NCBI GenBank assembly: GCA_024279935.1
Contig: JAJRQZ010000076.1
Location: forward strand, 44,493 to 108,492
Direction: 5' to 3'
From: Bacteroidota bacterium
GTDB taxonomy: Bacteria; Bacteroidota; Bacteroidia; Bacteroidales; F082
Length of the DNA stretch: 64,000 bases
The notes beneath the pieces are model-generated. The model did not search any database. It was not told where the DNA came from and saw only the letters and a program-made list of their open reading frames with translations. A program made the position numbers and the translations under genes. Below are positions 37,860-47,313 of the stretch, in pieces (position 1 is the first letter of the stretch; the number at the start of each line of letters is the position of its first letter).

Positions 37860-39407
37860 ATGGGTTTAAAACAGAAATCTACAGATTTAAGAAACAGGAT
37901 GCGCAACGCGCTTAAGGGCGGGGGAGACAAGGCCATTGAAAAGCAAAAGGCCATTGGCAAGCTTACTGCCCGGGAAAGGATTATCAAGTTGCTTGATCCT
38001 AAATCGTTTCACGAATACGATTTGTTGGTCGAACATGCCGCAAAGGACTTCGACATGAACAAGAAATATCTCCCCGGGGATGGAGTAATAACAGGTACAG
38101 GCTTGTTGATGGGGCATCCGGTTTGTATTTATGCCCAGGACTTTACGGTTGCCGGTGGTTCCTTGGGATGGATGCATGCCAAAAAGATAACCAAGATAAT
38201 GGATCATGCCCTTAAGCTAAAAGTGCCTATAATCGGGATAAACGACTCAGGTGGCGCACGTATCCAGGAAGGAGTAAACTCCCTGGCAGGCTATGGCGAG
38301 ATTTTCTTCAGGAACACCCTGGCCTCGGGGGTCATACCTCAGATATCGGTTATCTTAGGGCCTTGTGCGGGAGGTGCCGTATATTCTCCAGCCTTGACGG
38401 ACTTCGTTTTTGTTGTCGAGAATATTTCCAAAATGTTCATCACCGGGCCGGAGGTCATCAAAACCGTTCTGGGCGAGGAAATATCCATGGAAGCTTTGGG
38501 TGGCGCAAGGGTTCATTGCGAAACAACCGGAAATGCACATTTTTATGCCGAGAGCGAAGAGCAATGTTTTAGCCAGATAAAAAGCCTTGCCAGTTATATC
38601 CCCTGGAACAATTCCGCAAAAGCCAAGAACTACCCCAAGAAATCGCCTAAGACGCGTCAGTACAAAATTGACAACATAATGCCGGGCGATGCCAAACAAC
38701 CTTATGACGTAAGGGATGTCATAAAAGCCATCAGCGACGACTCGAATTTCTTCGAGATAATGGAGCTGTTTGCCCAAAATATTGTTATCGGCTTTGGTCG
38801 TTTGGACGGGAAAACAGTTGGTTACGTCGCGAACCAACCCATGTACCTTGCCGGTGTGCTTGATGTTGACAGCTCCGATAAAGCCGCGCGCTTCATCAGG
38901 TATTGCGACTCGTTCGACATTCCTTTGGTTACCCTTGTCGATCTTCCCGGATATCTTCCGGGTGTTGACCAGGAGCATGCCGGGGTTATTCGCCATGGCG
39001 CCAAATTGCTTTATGCCTATTCCGAGGCCACAGTGCCAAAAATCACCCTTATTATGCGAAAGGCCTATGGCGGTGGTTATATAGCAATGTGTTCCCACCA
39101 TCTGCGCGCCGATTTTGTTTTTGCCTAGCCTACGGCCGAAATTGCCGTAATGGGACCCGAAGGAGCTGCCAATATTATTTTCAGAAAAGAAATCATGTCA
39201 GCCGAGGATCCTGATAAGCTTAGGAAAGAAAAAGTTGAAGAATATAAGGAAAAGTTTGCGAACCCTTATGTTGCCGCTGCCTATGGCTATGTTGACGCTG
39301 TTATCGAGCCTGGTGAAACGAGGTCGATGATTATTCATGCCCTTGAGATATCAGCCCAAAAAGATGTTAATATACCAAAGAAGAAACATGGTATCCCACC
39401 ATTTTAA
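37860..39407 (+). pseudogene. mmdA: Acyl-CoA carboxylase/decarboxylase carboxyltransferase (MmdA/PCC-beta), interrupted by an amber codon
   Basis: Carboxyltransferase subunit for propionyl- or methylmalonyl-CoA. Read through, the frame gives 515 residues, the normal length. It shows KLTARERIIKLLDP at the start and GINDSGGARIQEGV plus GPCAGGAVYSPALTDF (acyl-CoA oxyanion loops); VDLPGYLPGVDQEHAGVIRH and MRKAYGGGYIAM lie in the second domain. Codon 423 is TAG (39126-39128) where homologues have Trp in FVFAWPTAEIAVMG; the frame continues perfectly afterwards to 39407. Truncation would remove about 92 residues of the second domain. A single G-to-A change explains it. TAG is a normal stop elsewhere in the window. 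Confidence 0.88.
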
Positions 39408-39418
39408 TATCTTGAAAA

Positions 39419-39748
39419 ATGGAAGATAAGAAAAAGAAAAGAAAACGCTTGAGCTCTATTGTTGTCGATGGTGGGAAATATATGACCAAACTTACTGAAA
39501 AGTACAAAAACCGACCTCGATATCAGGAACACGACCCCTGTAAGATTAAATCTTTTATCCCCGGGACCATTGTGGATATTAATGTGAAACCGGGCCGGAA
39601 AGTTGCAGAAGGGGAAGTGATGCTGGTCCTGGAAGCCATGAAGATGCGCAACTCCATTGTTGCTCCCTGCGACGGTAGAGTGAAAAAGCTTTACGTGAGC
39701 CTTCAACAAATGGTACCAAAGGATTTCCTAATGATGGAAATAGAATAG
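39419..39748 (+). CDS. Biotin carboxyl carrier protein subunit
   Basis: A 109-residue biotin/lipoyl carrier. A lysine-rich start and a linker lead into the biotinyl domain from about residue 42 (IKSFIPGTIVDINVKPGRKV); the biotinylated Lys is in EAMKM at about 76, and CDGRVKKLYV is the mirror half of the barrel. It follows the carboxyltransferase by 11 bases and should carry CO2 for it. The biotin carboxylase, or the sodium-pump decarboxylase subunit, must be encoded elsewhere. Confidence 0.92.
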   Translation: MEDKKKKRKRLSSIVVDGGKYMTKLTEKYKNRPRYQEHDPCKIKSFIPGTIVDINVKPGRKVAEGEVMLVLEAMKMRNSIVAPCDGRVKKLYVSLQQMVPKDFLMMEIE

Positions 39749-39901
39749 CACGGAAATCACTCCGCAAGTTTTTTATTTGCAAACTGATTATAAGCGCTTC
39801 GGCGTTTCACATGCTTTTCTGAAGAAATACATAATTGAGGAATTAATAGGCATTATCGGATGCGACAAATTAATCTTCGAGAATTTGTTGTTTCTTAAAT
39901 C

Positions 39902-40507
39902 TCATTTATCAAAAACCAAATTTGTCTTTTCGATAAATTCAAGGACTTCATCGTTGCCACTGCGGCCTTTTACGGCAGATGTCACAAAACAGGGTGGCAG
40001 CTCTTCCCATTTGTCCAGGAGTGTTTTTTTAAATGTGCTCACCGACTTTTCCAGTTCGTTGCGCTTCATCTTGTCGGCTTTAGTAAATATTAGCGCAAGG
40101 GGAATCCCGGAAACCCCCAGCCATTCTATAAACTCAAGGTCGTTTTTTTGAGCTTCGTGCCTGGAATCGATCAGAACGAAAACCGTTAAAAGGTTCTCTC
40201 TTCCCAAAATATATGATTTTATCATCTTGCCCCATTTAGAGCGTTCTGTTTTTGAGCGTTTTGCATATCCGTAGCCGGGAAGGTCAACCAGATACCATTC
40301 GTTGTTTATCATAAAATGGTTAATGGTGATGGTCTTGCCCGGGCTCCCGCTTGTCTTGGCAAGTTTCTTAAATCCGGTGAGGGAATTTATCAAGGATGAT
40401 TTCCCTACGTTCGACCTCCCGATGAACGCATATTCCGGCATGTTGGGCTCAGGGCATTTCGTAAATGTGGTCGAGCTGATTATGAAATTTGCATACTTGA
40501 TTTTCAT
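39902..40507 (-). CDS. engB: Ribosome biogenesis GTP-binding protein EngB (YihA/YsxC)
   Basis: GTPase needed for assembly of the large ribosomal subunit. 201 residues. G1 [13 protein letters not shown]2-region [10 protein letters not shown]3 DLPGYG, G4 TKAD and G5 TSAVKGRSG are all present. Faces mmdA convergently, with about 150 bases of unremarkable sequence between. Confidence 0.96.
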   Translation of the reverse strand: MKIKYANFIISSTTFTKCPEPNMPEYAFIGRSNVGKSSLINSLTGFKKLAKTSGSPGKTITINHFMINNEWYLVDLPGYGYAKRSKTERSKWGKMIKSYILGRENLLTVFVLIDSRHEAQKNDLEFIEWLGVSGIPLALIFTKADKMKRNELEKSVSTFKKTLLDKWEELPPCFVTSAVKGRSGNDEVLEFIEKTNLVFDK

Positions 40508-40528
40508 GATAATTCTATTTGCCGCCTA

Positions 40529-40562
40529 AAAATAAGAAAAGCCTGCCAAAGAATGACAGGCC
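40529..40562 (-). terminator. Terminator after the cold-shock gene
   Basis: On the minus strand GCCTG and CAGGC form a stem, followed by TTTTCTTATTTTT. Confidence 0.7.
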
Positions 40563-40590
40563 TTCCCGCAAAAAACTTAATAAAATCTTA

Positions 40591-40782
40591 TTAAAGAGCT
40601 TTTACATTTACTGCATTTAAGCCTTTTCTGCCTTCTTTTAAGTCAAATTCTACAGCATCACCTTCGTTAACTGAGTCAACTAAGCCTGATACGTGTACAA
40701 AGTACTCATTTTTTGTTTCGTCGTCAATAATAAATCCAAATCCTTTTGACTCATTAAAGAACTTTACGGTACCTTTTTTCAT
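40591..40782 (-). CDS. Cold-shock domain protein
   Basis: A 63-residue single-domain RNA chaperone. MKKGTVKFFNESKGFGFI carries RNP1 (KGFGFI); RNP2 is YFVHVS. The end GLNAVNVKAL is usual. The start at 40782 gives the normal family length; the longer frame to 40839 would run through the -7 element at 40809-40816. Cold-shock induction would normally involve the leader, but that here is only about 20 bases. Confidence 0.95.
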   Translation of the reverse strand: MKKGTVKFFNESKGFGFIIDDETKNEYFVHVSGLVDSVNEGDAVEFDLKEGRKGLNAVNVKAL

Positions 40783-40808
40783 TTTAAAATATTTAATTAT
40801 AAGTTTGG

Positions 40809-40816
40809 CAAATGTA
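40809..40816 (-). promoter_or_regulatory. -7 element of the cold-shock gene
   Basis: CAAATGTA on plus (TACATTTG on the coding strand), 27 bases before the start codon at 40782. Confidence 0.5.
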
Positions 40817-41024
40817 ATAGTATTTTTATTCTCTTCCATATTTTTGTAATATTTATTTGCCTATTATGGTAAGCTTTGATAAAATGCTGTAAGACAAGGA
40901 TATATAGACATTAATACATTGCAAAAGTCCCGCTTGCGTTACCGGCTTTGTCCGAAAAGCCTGTTTTAGACCTACATAATCAATAAGTTAGTGCAACTTC
41001 GGCATCATTATTTTCAATAAAATG

Positions 41025-43640
41025 TCAGAAATGAATTTTTGTGGGGCCACTTAAATCGGTAACAGTTAATCCGTTAATAAAGTCCTCAATTTTGATGTTT
41101 TTGTTGCCCACATAATAAACCGTCGTTTTTTGCCCGGGCAGCATATCGAAATAATTATCAGAAAAGCGGGCCCTGTCATCATCAAGTTTCAAATAAATAT
41201 TTTTGACAAGTTTCCCTGATCGGATATCTATTTTTATGCGCCCTTCGGCATAGGAACATGAGATGCCGACATTGCCCCGTGGAAGCCCTAGGTTTTTTGT
41301 CTTATCGAAATACAAGATGTTTTCCGATAGTTCCCCGCCTTCTTCATTTATCAATTCGCAGTGCAGCAATGTGTTTTGCTTATCGATATCAGCACAAAAC
41401 TTCTTTATGTTTTCCTGAAAGAGAATGGCCGATGAGTTGGATCTTAGGATGATGTTTTTGTTGTAGCCCCATTTCTTATTCCCGTCGAAATCGATAATTT
41501 CAATAATTAAGCTGGCTTTTTTATCTTTCGATAAATCGTTGATGCCGAATATTGCTATGTTGCCCAGGCTATCGATGTCGGGTGACACCAGGATGTTGCC
41601 GAAGGCTTTTTTAGCGAAATAATGAAGTGCTTTCCATTGACCGTAATAATCTATGCCCGACCATGAGGCCGCCGGCCAACAATCGTTGAGCTGCCAGTAT
41701 AGCGAGCCCATGCATATTGGCATGTTGCGCCTGTGCGCCTCTATTGCAGTTTTTACGCCTTCGGCCTGAAGCAGATGGTTGACATAAACGAACATAGGGA
41801 AATCCTTGGGTTTCCGATAATCCCTGTCCATATATTCTTCGATGGTTGCGTTCCCGATGCTTGAGCGCTGATGCGATTTCATTACCTCCGAGCTGATGTC
41901 CCAATCTTCTTCGATCGCATATTTATTAATGGAATTTATTTCGGGAAACGACTGAAAGCCATATTCCGACATGAAGCGGGGGATTTTGGTCTTATAGTTC
42001 GCGAAAGGCTCTTTTGCCCACCAAACCCCCCAATAATGCATGTCGCCGGATTTGCCGTTCTCCAATTTGCCAATACCTGCGCTGGGCGACGAGCTCCAAT
42101 AAGATATATGCGGGCTTAATTTTTCAATCACCTCAGGGAGGATATGATGGACGATGGTGTCATAATTGCCCCAAACTTTTTCAGCTATCACATCTCCTTG
42201 ATTCTCGGCAACATCTTCTTTCCACCCCCAGTTGTTCCATGCCGAAAGTATTTCGTTGTCGCCGCACCAGAGAGCGATGCATGTATGCTTGCGAAGTCGC
42301 TTGACATTCTGTTCGGCCTCGGCCTTCACATTGTTTAAAAACTCTGTGTTGCCCGGATACATGGCACATGCGAACATAAAATCCTGCCAGACAAGTATTC
42401 CGTATTTATCGCATAAATCGTAAAAAACCTCCTTTTCGTAAATTCCGCCTCCCCAAACCCTGAGCATATTGAAATTTGCTTCGGCAGCCGATCTTATTAG
42501 CCTTTCGTAGTCGGCGGGCTTTACCCTGTTAAGAAAAACGTCCTGTGGTATATAATTTGCCCCCTTCATAAATACAGGCCGTCCGTTGAGCCGGAAATAA
42601 AAACTCTCACCGATGCTGTCTTTTTTCCTGATAAGCCCTATGGTCCGAAGCCCGGTTTTTGATTCGGCATTTGCTATTTCCCTGTTGTTTTTTATTATGC
42701 CAACATCAACTTTATAAAGTTTTTGTTTTCCCAGTCCGTTGGTCCACCACAATTCAGGGTTCAAAATATCGAAAGGTATCTCAATGCGGTTGGTTCCTTT
42801 CAGTAAACGGGTTTTGTTTTTTAGGATTAATTCGTCATCGATTTTAATTATTAGCTCAAGTTGTTGATCGTTGGTTGATTCAATATCAATTTCAGCCGTG
42901 AGTCCGGCCCTGTTACCGCCAATGCTGTCTTGTTTTATGAAGAGGTCGTTGATTTTGCAATTATTCCAATATTTGAGTGTGATGTCCTGCCAAATCCCGC
43001 TTGTTACCAGCCGCGGCCCCCAGTCCCAGCCAAAATGATATTGTGCCTTCCTGCTAAAAACGCAGACTTTTTTGTCTCCGAGCCCACCTGTTTCCGATTG
43101 GTCGTTTTCAGCGCCTGGTAAAAAATACCCAAGGACTTCCCTTTTTTCAAGGCCCCTGCTTATGGGCGACTCAAAAACAATTCTCAAGTCGTTCCCGCCC
43201 TCTTTGATCTGGTTCTTGCATTCAACAAGCCAGTTCATGAACATATTGTCGGCTTCAAGAATTTTTTTGTTGTTCAGGAACACTGTTGCATAGGTGTCGA
43301 GTCCTTTGAACTCCAGCTCGATTTTTTCGTTGCCGAGAATCTCGCGGCTGACGCTAAAGGTAGTTTTATACTCCCAATTTTTCTTATCAACCCACTGGAC
43401 ATCATGTTCGTTCAACCTATAAAACGGGTCTTTGATAATTCCGTTCCGCAGTAAATCGGTATGTACCGAGCCCGGGACTTCGGCTGTTAGCCATAAACTA
43501 TCGGTCGTGGACTTGAATTTCCAACCCTTGTTGAGTATCAGCTTGTTGCCAATAGCAGTTTTAGTACATGAATATTGATATGCAAGCATGCCCGCAAAAG
43601 CGAAAAGCTTTAATAAATTATATAGCTTCTTCAATTTCAA
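41025..43640 (-). CDS. Beta-mannosidase, glycoside hydrolase family 2, lipoprotein
   Basis: Removes terminal beta-mannose from manno-oligosaccharides. 871 residues with a lipoprotein-type signal (lipobox near LAYQYSC). The jelly-roll sugar-binding domain has EVPGSVHTDLLRNGIIKDPF, characteristic of beta-mannosidases, and the conserved HFGWDWGPRLVTSGIW follows. Catalytic acid/base Glu is in LWCGDNEILSAW; nucleophile Glu is in FMSEYGFQSFPE. The start codon is a TTG at 43640; the next ATG (43589) would destroy the signal peptide. No SusC/SusD or regulator lies beside it, so it is not an obvious polysaccharide utilisation locus. Confidence 0.9.
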   Translation of the reverse strand: MKLKKLYNLLKLFAFAGMLAYQYSCTKTAIGNKLILNKGWKFKSTTDSLWLTAEVPGSVHTDLLRNGIIKDPFYRLNEHDVQWVDKKNWEYKTTFSVSREILGNEKIELEFKGLDTYATVFLNNKKILEADNMFMNWLVECKNQIKEGGNDLRIVFESPISRGLEKREVLGYFLPGAENDQSETGGLGDKKVCVFSRKAQYHFGWDWGPRLVTSGIWQDITLKYWNNCKINDLFIKQDSIGGNRAGLTAEIDIESTNDQQLELIIKIDDELILKNKTRLLKGTNRIEIPFDILNPELWWTNGLGKQKLYKVDVGIIKNNREIANAESKTGLRTIGLIRKKDSIGESFYFRLNGRPVFMKGANYIPQDVFLNRVKPADYERLIRSAAEANFNMLRVWGGGIYEKEVFYDLCDKYGILVWQDFMFACAMYPGNTEFLNNVKAEAEQNVKRLRKHTCIALWCGDNEILSAWNNWGWKEDVAENQGDVIAEKVWGNYDTIVHHILPEVIEKLSPHISYWSSSPSAGIGKLENGKSGDMHYWGVWWAKEPFANYKTKIPRFMSEYGFQSFPEINSINKYAIEEDWDISSEVMKSHQRSSIGNATIEEYMDRDYRKPKDFPMFVYVNHLLQAEGVKTAIEAHRRNMPICMGSLYWQLNDCWPAASWSGIDYYGQWKALHYFAKKAFGNILVSPDIDSLGNIAIFGINDLSKDKKASLIIEIIDFDGNKKWGYNKNIILRSNSSAILFQENIKKFCADIDKQNTLLHCELINEEGGELSENILYFDKTKNLGLPRGNVGISCSYAEGRIKIDIRSGKLVKNIYLKLDDDRARFSDNYFDMLPGQKTTVYYVGNKNIKIEDFINGLTVTDLSGPTKIHF

Positions 43641-43678
43641 ATCAAGGAATTATCATGCTGCTGCCAAATGCCTGACGT

Positions 43679-44608
43679 TTACTTTCTTTCGTATGAAGTA
43701 AGATGCCTTTCTTTTTTAACATCATAAATATCGCGAACGGTAATCAGTATCCCTGTTTCCTCCACGTCGCCGAAATGGTCGTTCAGGGCGGTGCCGAAGG
43801 TTTTCATTGTTGATGACAGATTCATGTACGCATTGAAGAGGGGAGGGACGTTCTCACCAAGCTTCCTTACTTTCTGTACCATTATTTTATAATCCTCATC
43901 ATAGTTGCAGCCGGTGAAAATACTGTTCAGCACTTTATCGGAGGTGCTGCGCTCAAGGGGTTGGTGGGCCTCTACAAGTCCTTCGTTGTCAGGGAAATAC
44001 TTCTCGAAAAAGAAAAGTATCATATCGCGTGCCAGTCTGTCGAAATCGGCATACATGGTTACTTTGCCGAATAAGTATTTTATGTCGGGATGCTCTATGA
44101 GAAGCGCCCCTAGTCCGTCCCAAAGGTTGTCGAGGGCGTACATGCCGCGCCTTAGGTTATAGGTGGGCTGATAAAGCGGCTGGACAAAAGACCTCCCAAG
44201 CTCTATTGTAAAAGGAAAGTAGTTGTCGATAAATTTTTTCTTGTATTCGAACAATGTCGATGTTGGTGATGCAACAACTCCTTTTTCGTCTATAAAAAGG
44301 TTTTTGCAGTGTACATAACGATACCCACCGACGATTTCCCGTTCCTCGGGATCCCATACTATCATCTGCATAAACGCATTTTCACCTGTGTCAAAATCGT
44401 CCAGGTCGATCTCTTTGCCTGTTCCGCCACCTGCATCACGAAAAGTTACTTCCCTCAGCCTGCCTATTTCCCGTATCACGTGCGGCGCGCTTTCCTCATT
44501 TAATATATATATCTCATTTTGCGCGTTATTGGTCTTCCTCAAAAAGGTTGTCTCATTGAGTTCTTGCACAAGTAATTGTCTGTCAACAGGTTGAATTATT
44601 GTCTTCAT
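43679..44608 (-). CDS. glsB: N-acyltransferase, GlsB-like (glycine/ornithine lipid synthesis)
   Basis: A GNAT-fold (OlsB/hemolysin-like) acyltransferase of 309 residues that should transfer a 3-hydroxyacyl group onto the amino group of glycine. Landmarks are REIGRLREVTFRDAGGGTG at the start, VGGYRYVHC, FTIELGRSFVQPLYQP, and LDNLWDGLGALL. It lies 4 bases downstream of a PlsC-like acyltransferase, the same pairing as glsB-glsA of Bacteroides, which makes glycine lipids. The ATG at 44608 is used; the longer frame overlaps the upstream gene. Confidence 0.82.
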   Translation of the reverse strand: MKTIIQPVDRQLLVQELNETTFLRKTNNAQNEIYILNEESAPHVIREIGRLREVTFRDAGGGTGKEIDLDDFDTGENAFMQMIVWDPEEREIVGGYRYVHCKNLFIDEKGVVASPTSTLFEYKKKFIDNYFPFTIELGRSFVQPLYQPTYNLRRGMYALDNLWDGLGALLIEHPDIKYLFGKVTMYADFDRLARDMILFFFEKYFPDNEGLVEAHQPLERSTSDKVLNSIFTGCNYDEDYKIMVQKVRKLGENVPPLFNAYMNLSSTMKTFGTALNDHFGDVEETGILITVRDIYDVKKERHLTSYERK

Positions 44609-44612
44609 GAAT

Positions 44613-45488
44613 TTAGTTTTTTGTTTCTGAAATATATTCTTCAAAGCTTCCTTCATATCCTTCTGCTAATTTATAGGAAAACAGGCGCATGAGCTCAGCC
44701 CATTCATCATTTTTATATCGTTTGTCGAAAGTTTTATATGAAACGGCTTTACCAAATGTGAACTTGAGCGTTTGCCCTTTTTGCTTAGCAAACTCGTCAA
44801 CAAGGTAAAGCATCTCGATATTTGCCTTTATTCCCAGTTTTTTTCGCAAGTTTGAAAGATTGTAAAACCAGTTTGAATTTCTTCCGCTGATATTTGTTGG
44901 TATTATATCCCTTTTAAAGCGCTTTGCCTTGGTGATAAAAGTAGTTTTCCAACTCAAATCCATTATTTTTCCTTTTTTCTTTCGCGACACAAGCCCAAAA
45001 GGGAAATAGCAGATCAATTTGTCGGAGGCGAAGCTTTCATTTATTATCTTTATGTTATCAGCATTGGAACCGTGTTTGTTTATAGGTATGAACAAAGGTT
45101 CCAGATTTTTAACGTTCATCAGTATATCGTTCACGGGAAACACCAGGTCCGGGCGTTTCCTTCCCGCGACGAGCATAAGGGCTATGCCGTCAAGGCCGCC
45201 CAGGGGGTGGTTTGAGGCAATAATCGCCCTTCCGTCCTCAGGAATGTTCCCGAGACCTTTGGTCTCAAGTTTAACGCCCATTTCGTTAAGTACCGAGTCA
45301 ATGAACTCTATCCCCATCAGATGCCCGTGATTTTTCAGGTAATAGTTCAGCTCATCCTGATGGACAATGCGTTTAATATATGCTTTGACAAAAGCCGGCA
45401 ACATTTTGTTCAGACCCGGGCTCTTGGTCTTCAGAACCTTGTCGAGATCAATATATTCAATTTTCGCTAGGGTGTTTTCCTCTTCCAT
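44613..45488 (-). CDS. glsA: O-acyltransferase, GlsA-like (PlsC family)
   Basis: Membrane-associated 1-acylglycerol-phosphate-acyltransferase-like enzyme of 291 residues. The catalytic motif is ASNHPLGGLDGIAL (NHxxxxD variant) at about 90-105; a second conserved block is KLICYFPFGLVSRKKKG. Paired with the N-acyltransferase, it should add the second acyl chain to N-acyl glycine. The ATG at 45488 is preferred to an upstream TTG. A -7 element stands 23 bases upstream. Confidence 0.82.
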   Translation of the reverse strand: MEEENTLAKIEYIDLDKVLKTKSPGLNKMLPAFVKAYIKRIVHQDELNYYLKNHGHLMGIEFIDSVLNEMGVKLETKGLGNIPEDGRAIIASNHPLGGLDGIALMLVAGRKRPDLVFPVNDILMNVKNLEPLFIPINKHGSNADNIKIINESFASDKLICYFPFGLVSRKKKGKIMDLSWKTTFITKAKRFKRDIIPTNISGRNSNWFYNLSNLRKKLGIKANIEMLYLVDEFAKQKGQTLKFTFGKAVSYKTFDKRYKNDEWAELMRLFSYKLAEGYEGSFEEYISETKN

Positions 45489-45510
45489 TCCTATTGAGTT
45501 CAAATCAATG

Positions 45511-45518
45511 CAAAGATA
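45511..45518 (-). promoter_or_regulatory. -7 element of the glsA-glsB operon
   Basis: CAAAGATA on plus (TATCTTTG on the coding strand), 23 bases before the glsA ATG. Confidence 0.5.
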
Positions 45519-45568
45519 ACATTTGTAGTTTAAACCCGGATTATGTAACTGAAGTTTGTGGTGAAAAG

Positions 45569-46171
45569 CTAAATAGTCTCCCTGGAGCTTTTAAGGATGT
45601 TGTATAAAAATGTCCTGGCCCTGAACAGCTGGACTTTTACCGTCCCTATAGGCAGGTTTAGTTCCTGAACAATTTCTTCATACGACAGTTCGTCGAAATA
45701 CCGGAGCTCGATAAGTTTTTTGTAATGAGGCTTTAAGCGATGTATTACCTCGCGCATCATTTTGATTTTCTGCTTGTTTATTATTACTTCCTCAGGATTG
45801 GGCTCCTTGCCGGCAACTTTGTTGGCAATGTCGTCATCTTTGTTCTTTTCCCTGTTTGGCAATAATTCATTTTGTGTTTTTTTCTTCCTGATAAAATCTA
45901 TGCCGTTGTTGATGGCAATTTTGAACAACCAGGTGCTGAAAGCATATTCAGGAGTATATTGATGAAGGTTCTTAAATGCCTTCCCGAATGCCTCTATTGT
46001 CAGATCCTCGGCATCGTTGGGGTTGTTGGTCATCTTCAGCATTGAAAAATAGAGCGAATCACGGTAAAGGTTGAGCAACTCGGCATAAGCCGTCTGACTT
46101 CTGTCGTTTAAAGCTAGTTTTACCAACTTATAATCCCTCTGCCCTTTTTTAGTTAACTTATTTATTTCCAT
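45569..46171 (-). CDS. ECF-type RNA polymerase sigma factor
   Basis: A 200-residue sigma-70 family member. Region 2 (residues about 25-95): YRDSLYFSMLKMTNNPNDAEDLTIEAF and FSTWLFKIAINNGIDFIRKK. Region 4 (about 140-195): LKPHYKKLIELRYFDELSYEEIVQEL and LPIGTVKVQLFRAR. A charged linker of about 40 residues separates them. Overlaps the end of the glycosyltransferase by 10 bases; no anti-sigma factor gene lies next to it. Confidence 0.93.
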   Translation of the reverse strand: MEINKLTKKGQRDYKLVKLALNDRSQTAYAELLNLYRDSLYFSMLKMTNNPNDAEDLTIEAFGKAFKNLHQYTPEYAFSTWLFKIAINNGIDFIRKKKTQNELLPNREKNKDDDIANKVAGKEPNPEEVIINKQKIKMMREVIHRLKPHYKKLIELRYFDELSYEEIVQELNLPIGTVKVQLFRARTFLYNILKSSRETI

Positions 46172-47277
46172 GAAACTTTTTTACCTATGCCTGTCAAACT
46201 AAATATTGACAATAAAACTAATAATAATATTTCCAAAAACGGTGAAAGTAAATATAAACTGCCTTCATCAAGTTTTTTGCTTATTATTTTGTTTACAATC
46301 AATTGCGACAGAAGCCTTATGCCAAATACAGGCAAAACAATGAGAGGAAGGCTGTTCATTGCAAGCAGGACTACGAAGCTGCCATAAAAAAGTATCTGGC
46401 TAAAGCCGAAAGCCCCCAGTAATAATTTAAATTTTGTCTTATATAAAATGCCTGTGCTTAGATGTCTGGTTTTCTGATTATACCATTCCTTGAAGCTTGT
46501 TTTCGGAATGGAGGACATAAAGCTGTCGGGTGAGATTTCGATACTGCAGTTTGTCCTGTTTGCTGCCCTGTTTATAAATAAGTCATCGTCGCCAGAGGGT
46601 ATGTTGTAATGTGAGATAAAACCTTTGTTTTTTATGAACAATGATTTGCGGTACGACAGGTTTCGGCCGACGCCCATATAAGGCAAGCCGGCAAGCGCAT
46701 ACGATAAATACTGTACGGCCACCATAAAAGTATCGTATCTTATCAATAGGTTTAACAATCCTTTTCGCTTTAGGTAGGGGCCATAGCCTAAAACAATTTC
46801 AGTGTCTTTGTTGCCGTAACCGGAAGCCATTTCGCTGATCCAGTTTTTCGACCGCGGGCTACAGTCGGCATCGGTCAACAGCAACAAATCATATTTGGCC
46901 GACTTAATACCTATAGAGAGCGGGAACTTTTTGCCCTTGAAAAAGTTTAAGTCCTGATCTATTTGAACAACCTTCAAGTAATCGTATTTGTTTTTGAGCT
47001 CCTCAAGGAAATATCTCGATTCATCGGTTGAGGCATGGTTTACAACTATTAGCTCGAATTCGGGATAGTCCTGATTTAGAATCGGTTCCAGGTTTTTCAT
47101 TAAATTGTGGTACTCGTTTCTTGCCGAAATAACAACCGATACCGCAGGCTTGTCCGCTCTGTTTGCGGCAGGCTTGCTGTAAAATGCCAAACGGGAAAAT
47201 ATAGCCCAATAGTAAATCAGCTGAATGACCGTTGCGCCGATGAATATCCAAAACACAATTTGTGTAAACAATTCCAT
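46162..47277 (-). CDS. Family 2 glycosyltransferase, membrane-bound
   Basis: A 371-residue inverting glycosyltransferase. One N-terminal helix, the GT-A domain (AVSVVISARNEYHNLMKNL, then the metal site LLTDADCSP, and GDDDLFINRAA with the RTNCSIEI block), and three C-terminal helices. The pattern fits chitin/hyaluronan-synthase-like GT2 enzymes that act on a lipid or polysaccharide at the inner membrane. Acceptor unknown. Co-transcribed with the sigma factor. Confidence 0.88.
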   Translation of the reverse strand: MELFTQIVFWIFIGATVIQLIYYWAIFSRLAFYSKPAANRADKPAVSVVISARNEYHNLMKNLEPILNQDYPEFELIVVNHASTDESRYFLEELKNKYDYLKVVQIDQDLNFFKGKKFPLSIGIKSAKYDLLLLTDADCSPRSKNWISEMASGYGNKDTEIVLGYGPYLKRKGLLNLLIRYDTFMVAVQYLSYALAGLPYMGVGRNLSYRKSLFIKNKGFISHYNIPSGDDDLFINRAANRTNCSIEISPDSFMSSIPKTSFKEWYNQKTRHLSTGILYKTKFKLLLGAFGFSQILFYGSFVVLLAMNSLPLIVLPVFGIRLLSQLIVNKIISKKLDEGSLYLLSPFLEILLLVLLSIFSLTGIGKKVSWK

Positions 47278-47305
47278 TTGTTGAACAATGTCTTTTTCGT
47301 TCGGG

Positions 47306-47313
47306 CAAAAGTA
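47306..47313 (-). promoter_or_regulatory. -7 element of the glycosyltransferase-sigma operon
   Basis: CAAAAGTA on plus (TACTTTTG on the coding strand), 29 bases before the start. Confidence 0.45.

Noticed and set aside
38355..39101. 248-codon minus-strand open frame inside mmdA
   Set aside because: Antisense shadow of a strongly conserved carboxyltransferase frame.
39126..39128. Genetic-code change (TAG read as an amino acid) to explain mmdA
   Set aside because: TAG ends other intact genes here at expected lengths, and the site needs Trp rather than the usual Gln of recoded genomes; a point mutation is simpler.
37860..39128. A shorter genuine carboxyltransferase ending at 39128
   Set aside because: The downstream 92 codons continue the conserved second domain in the same frame, so the stop is internal to the gene.
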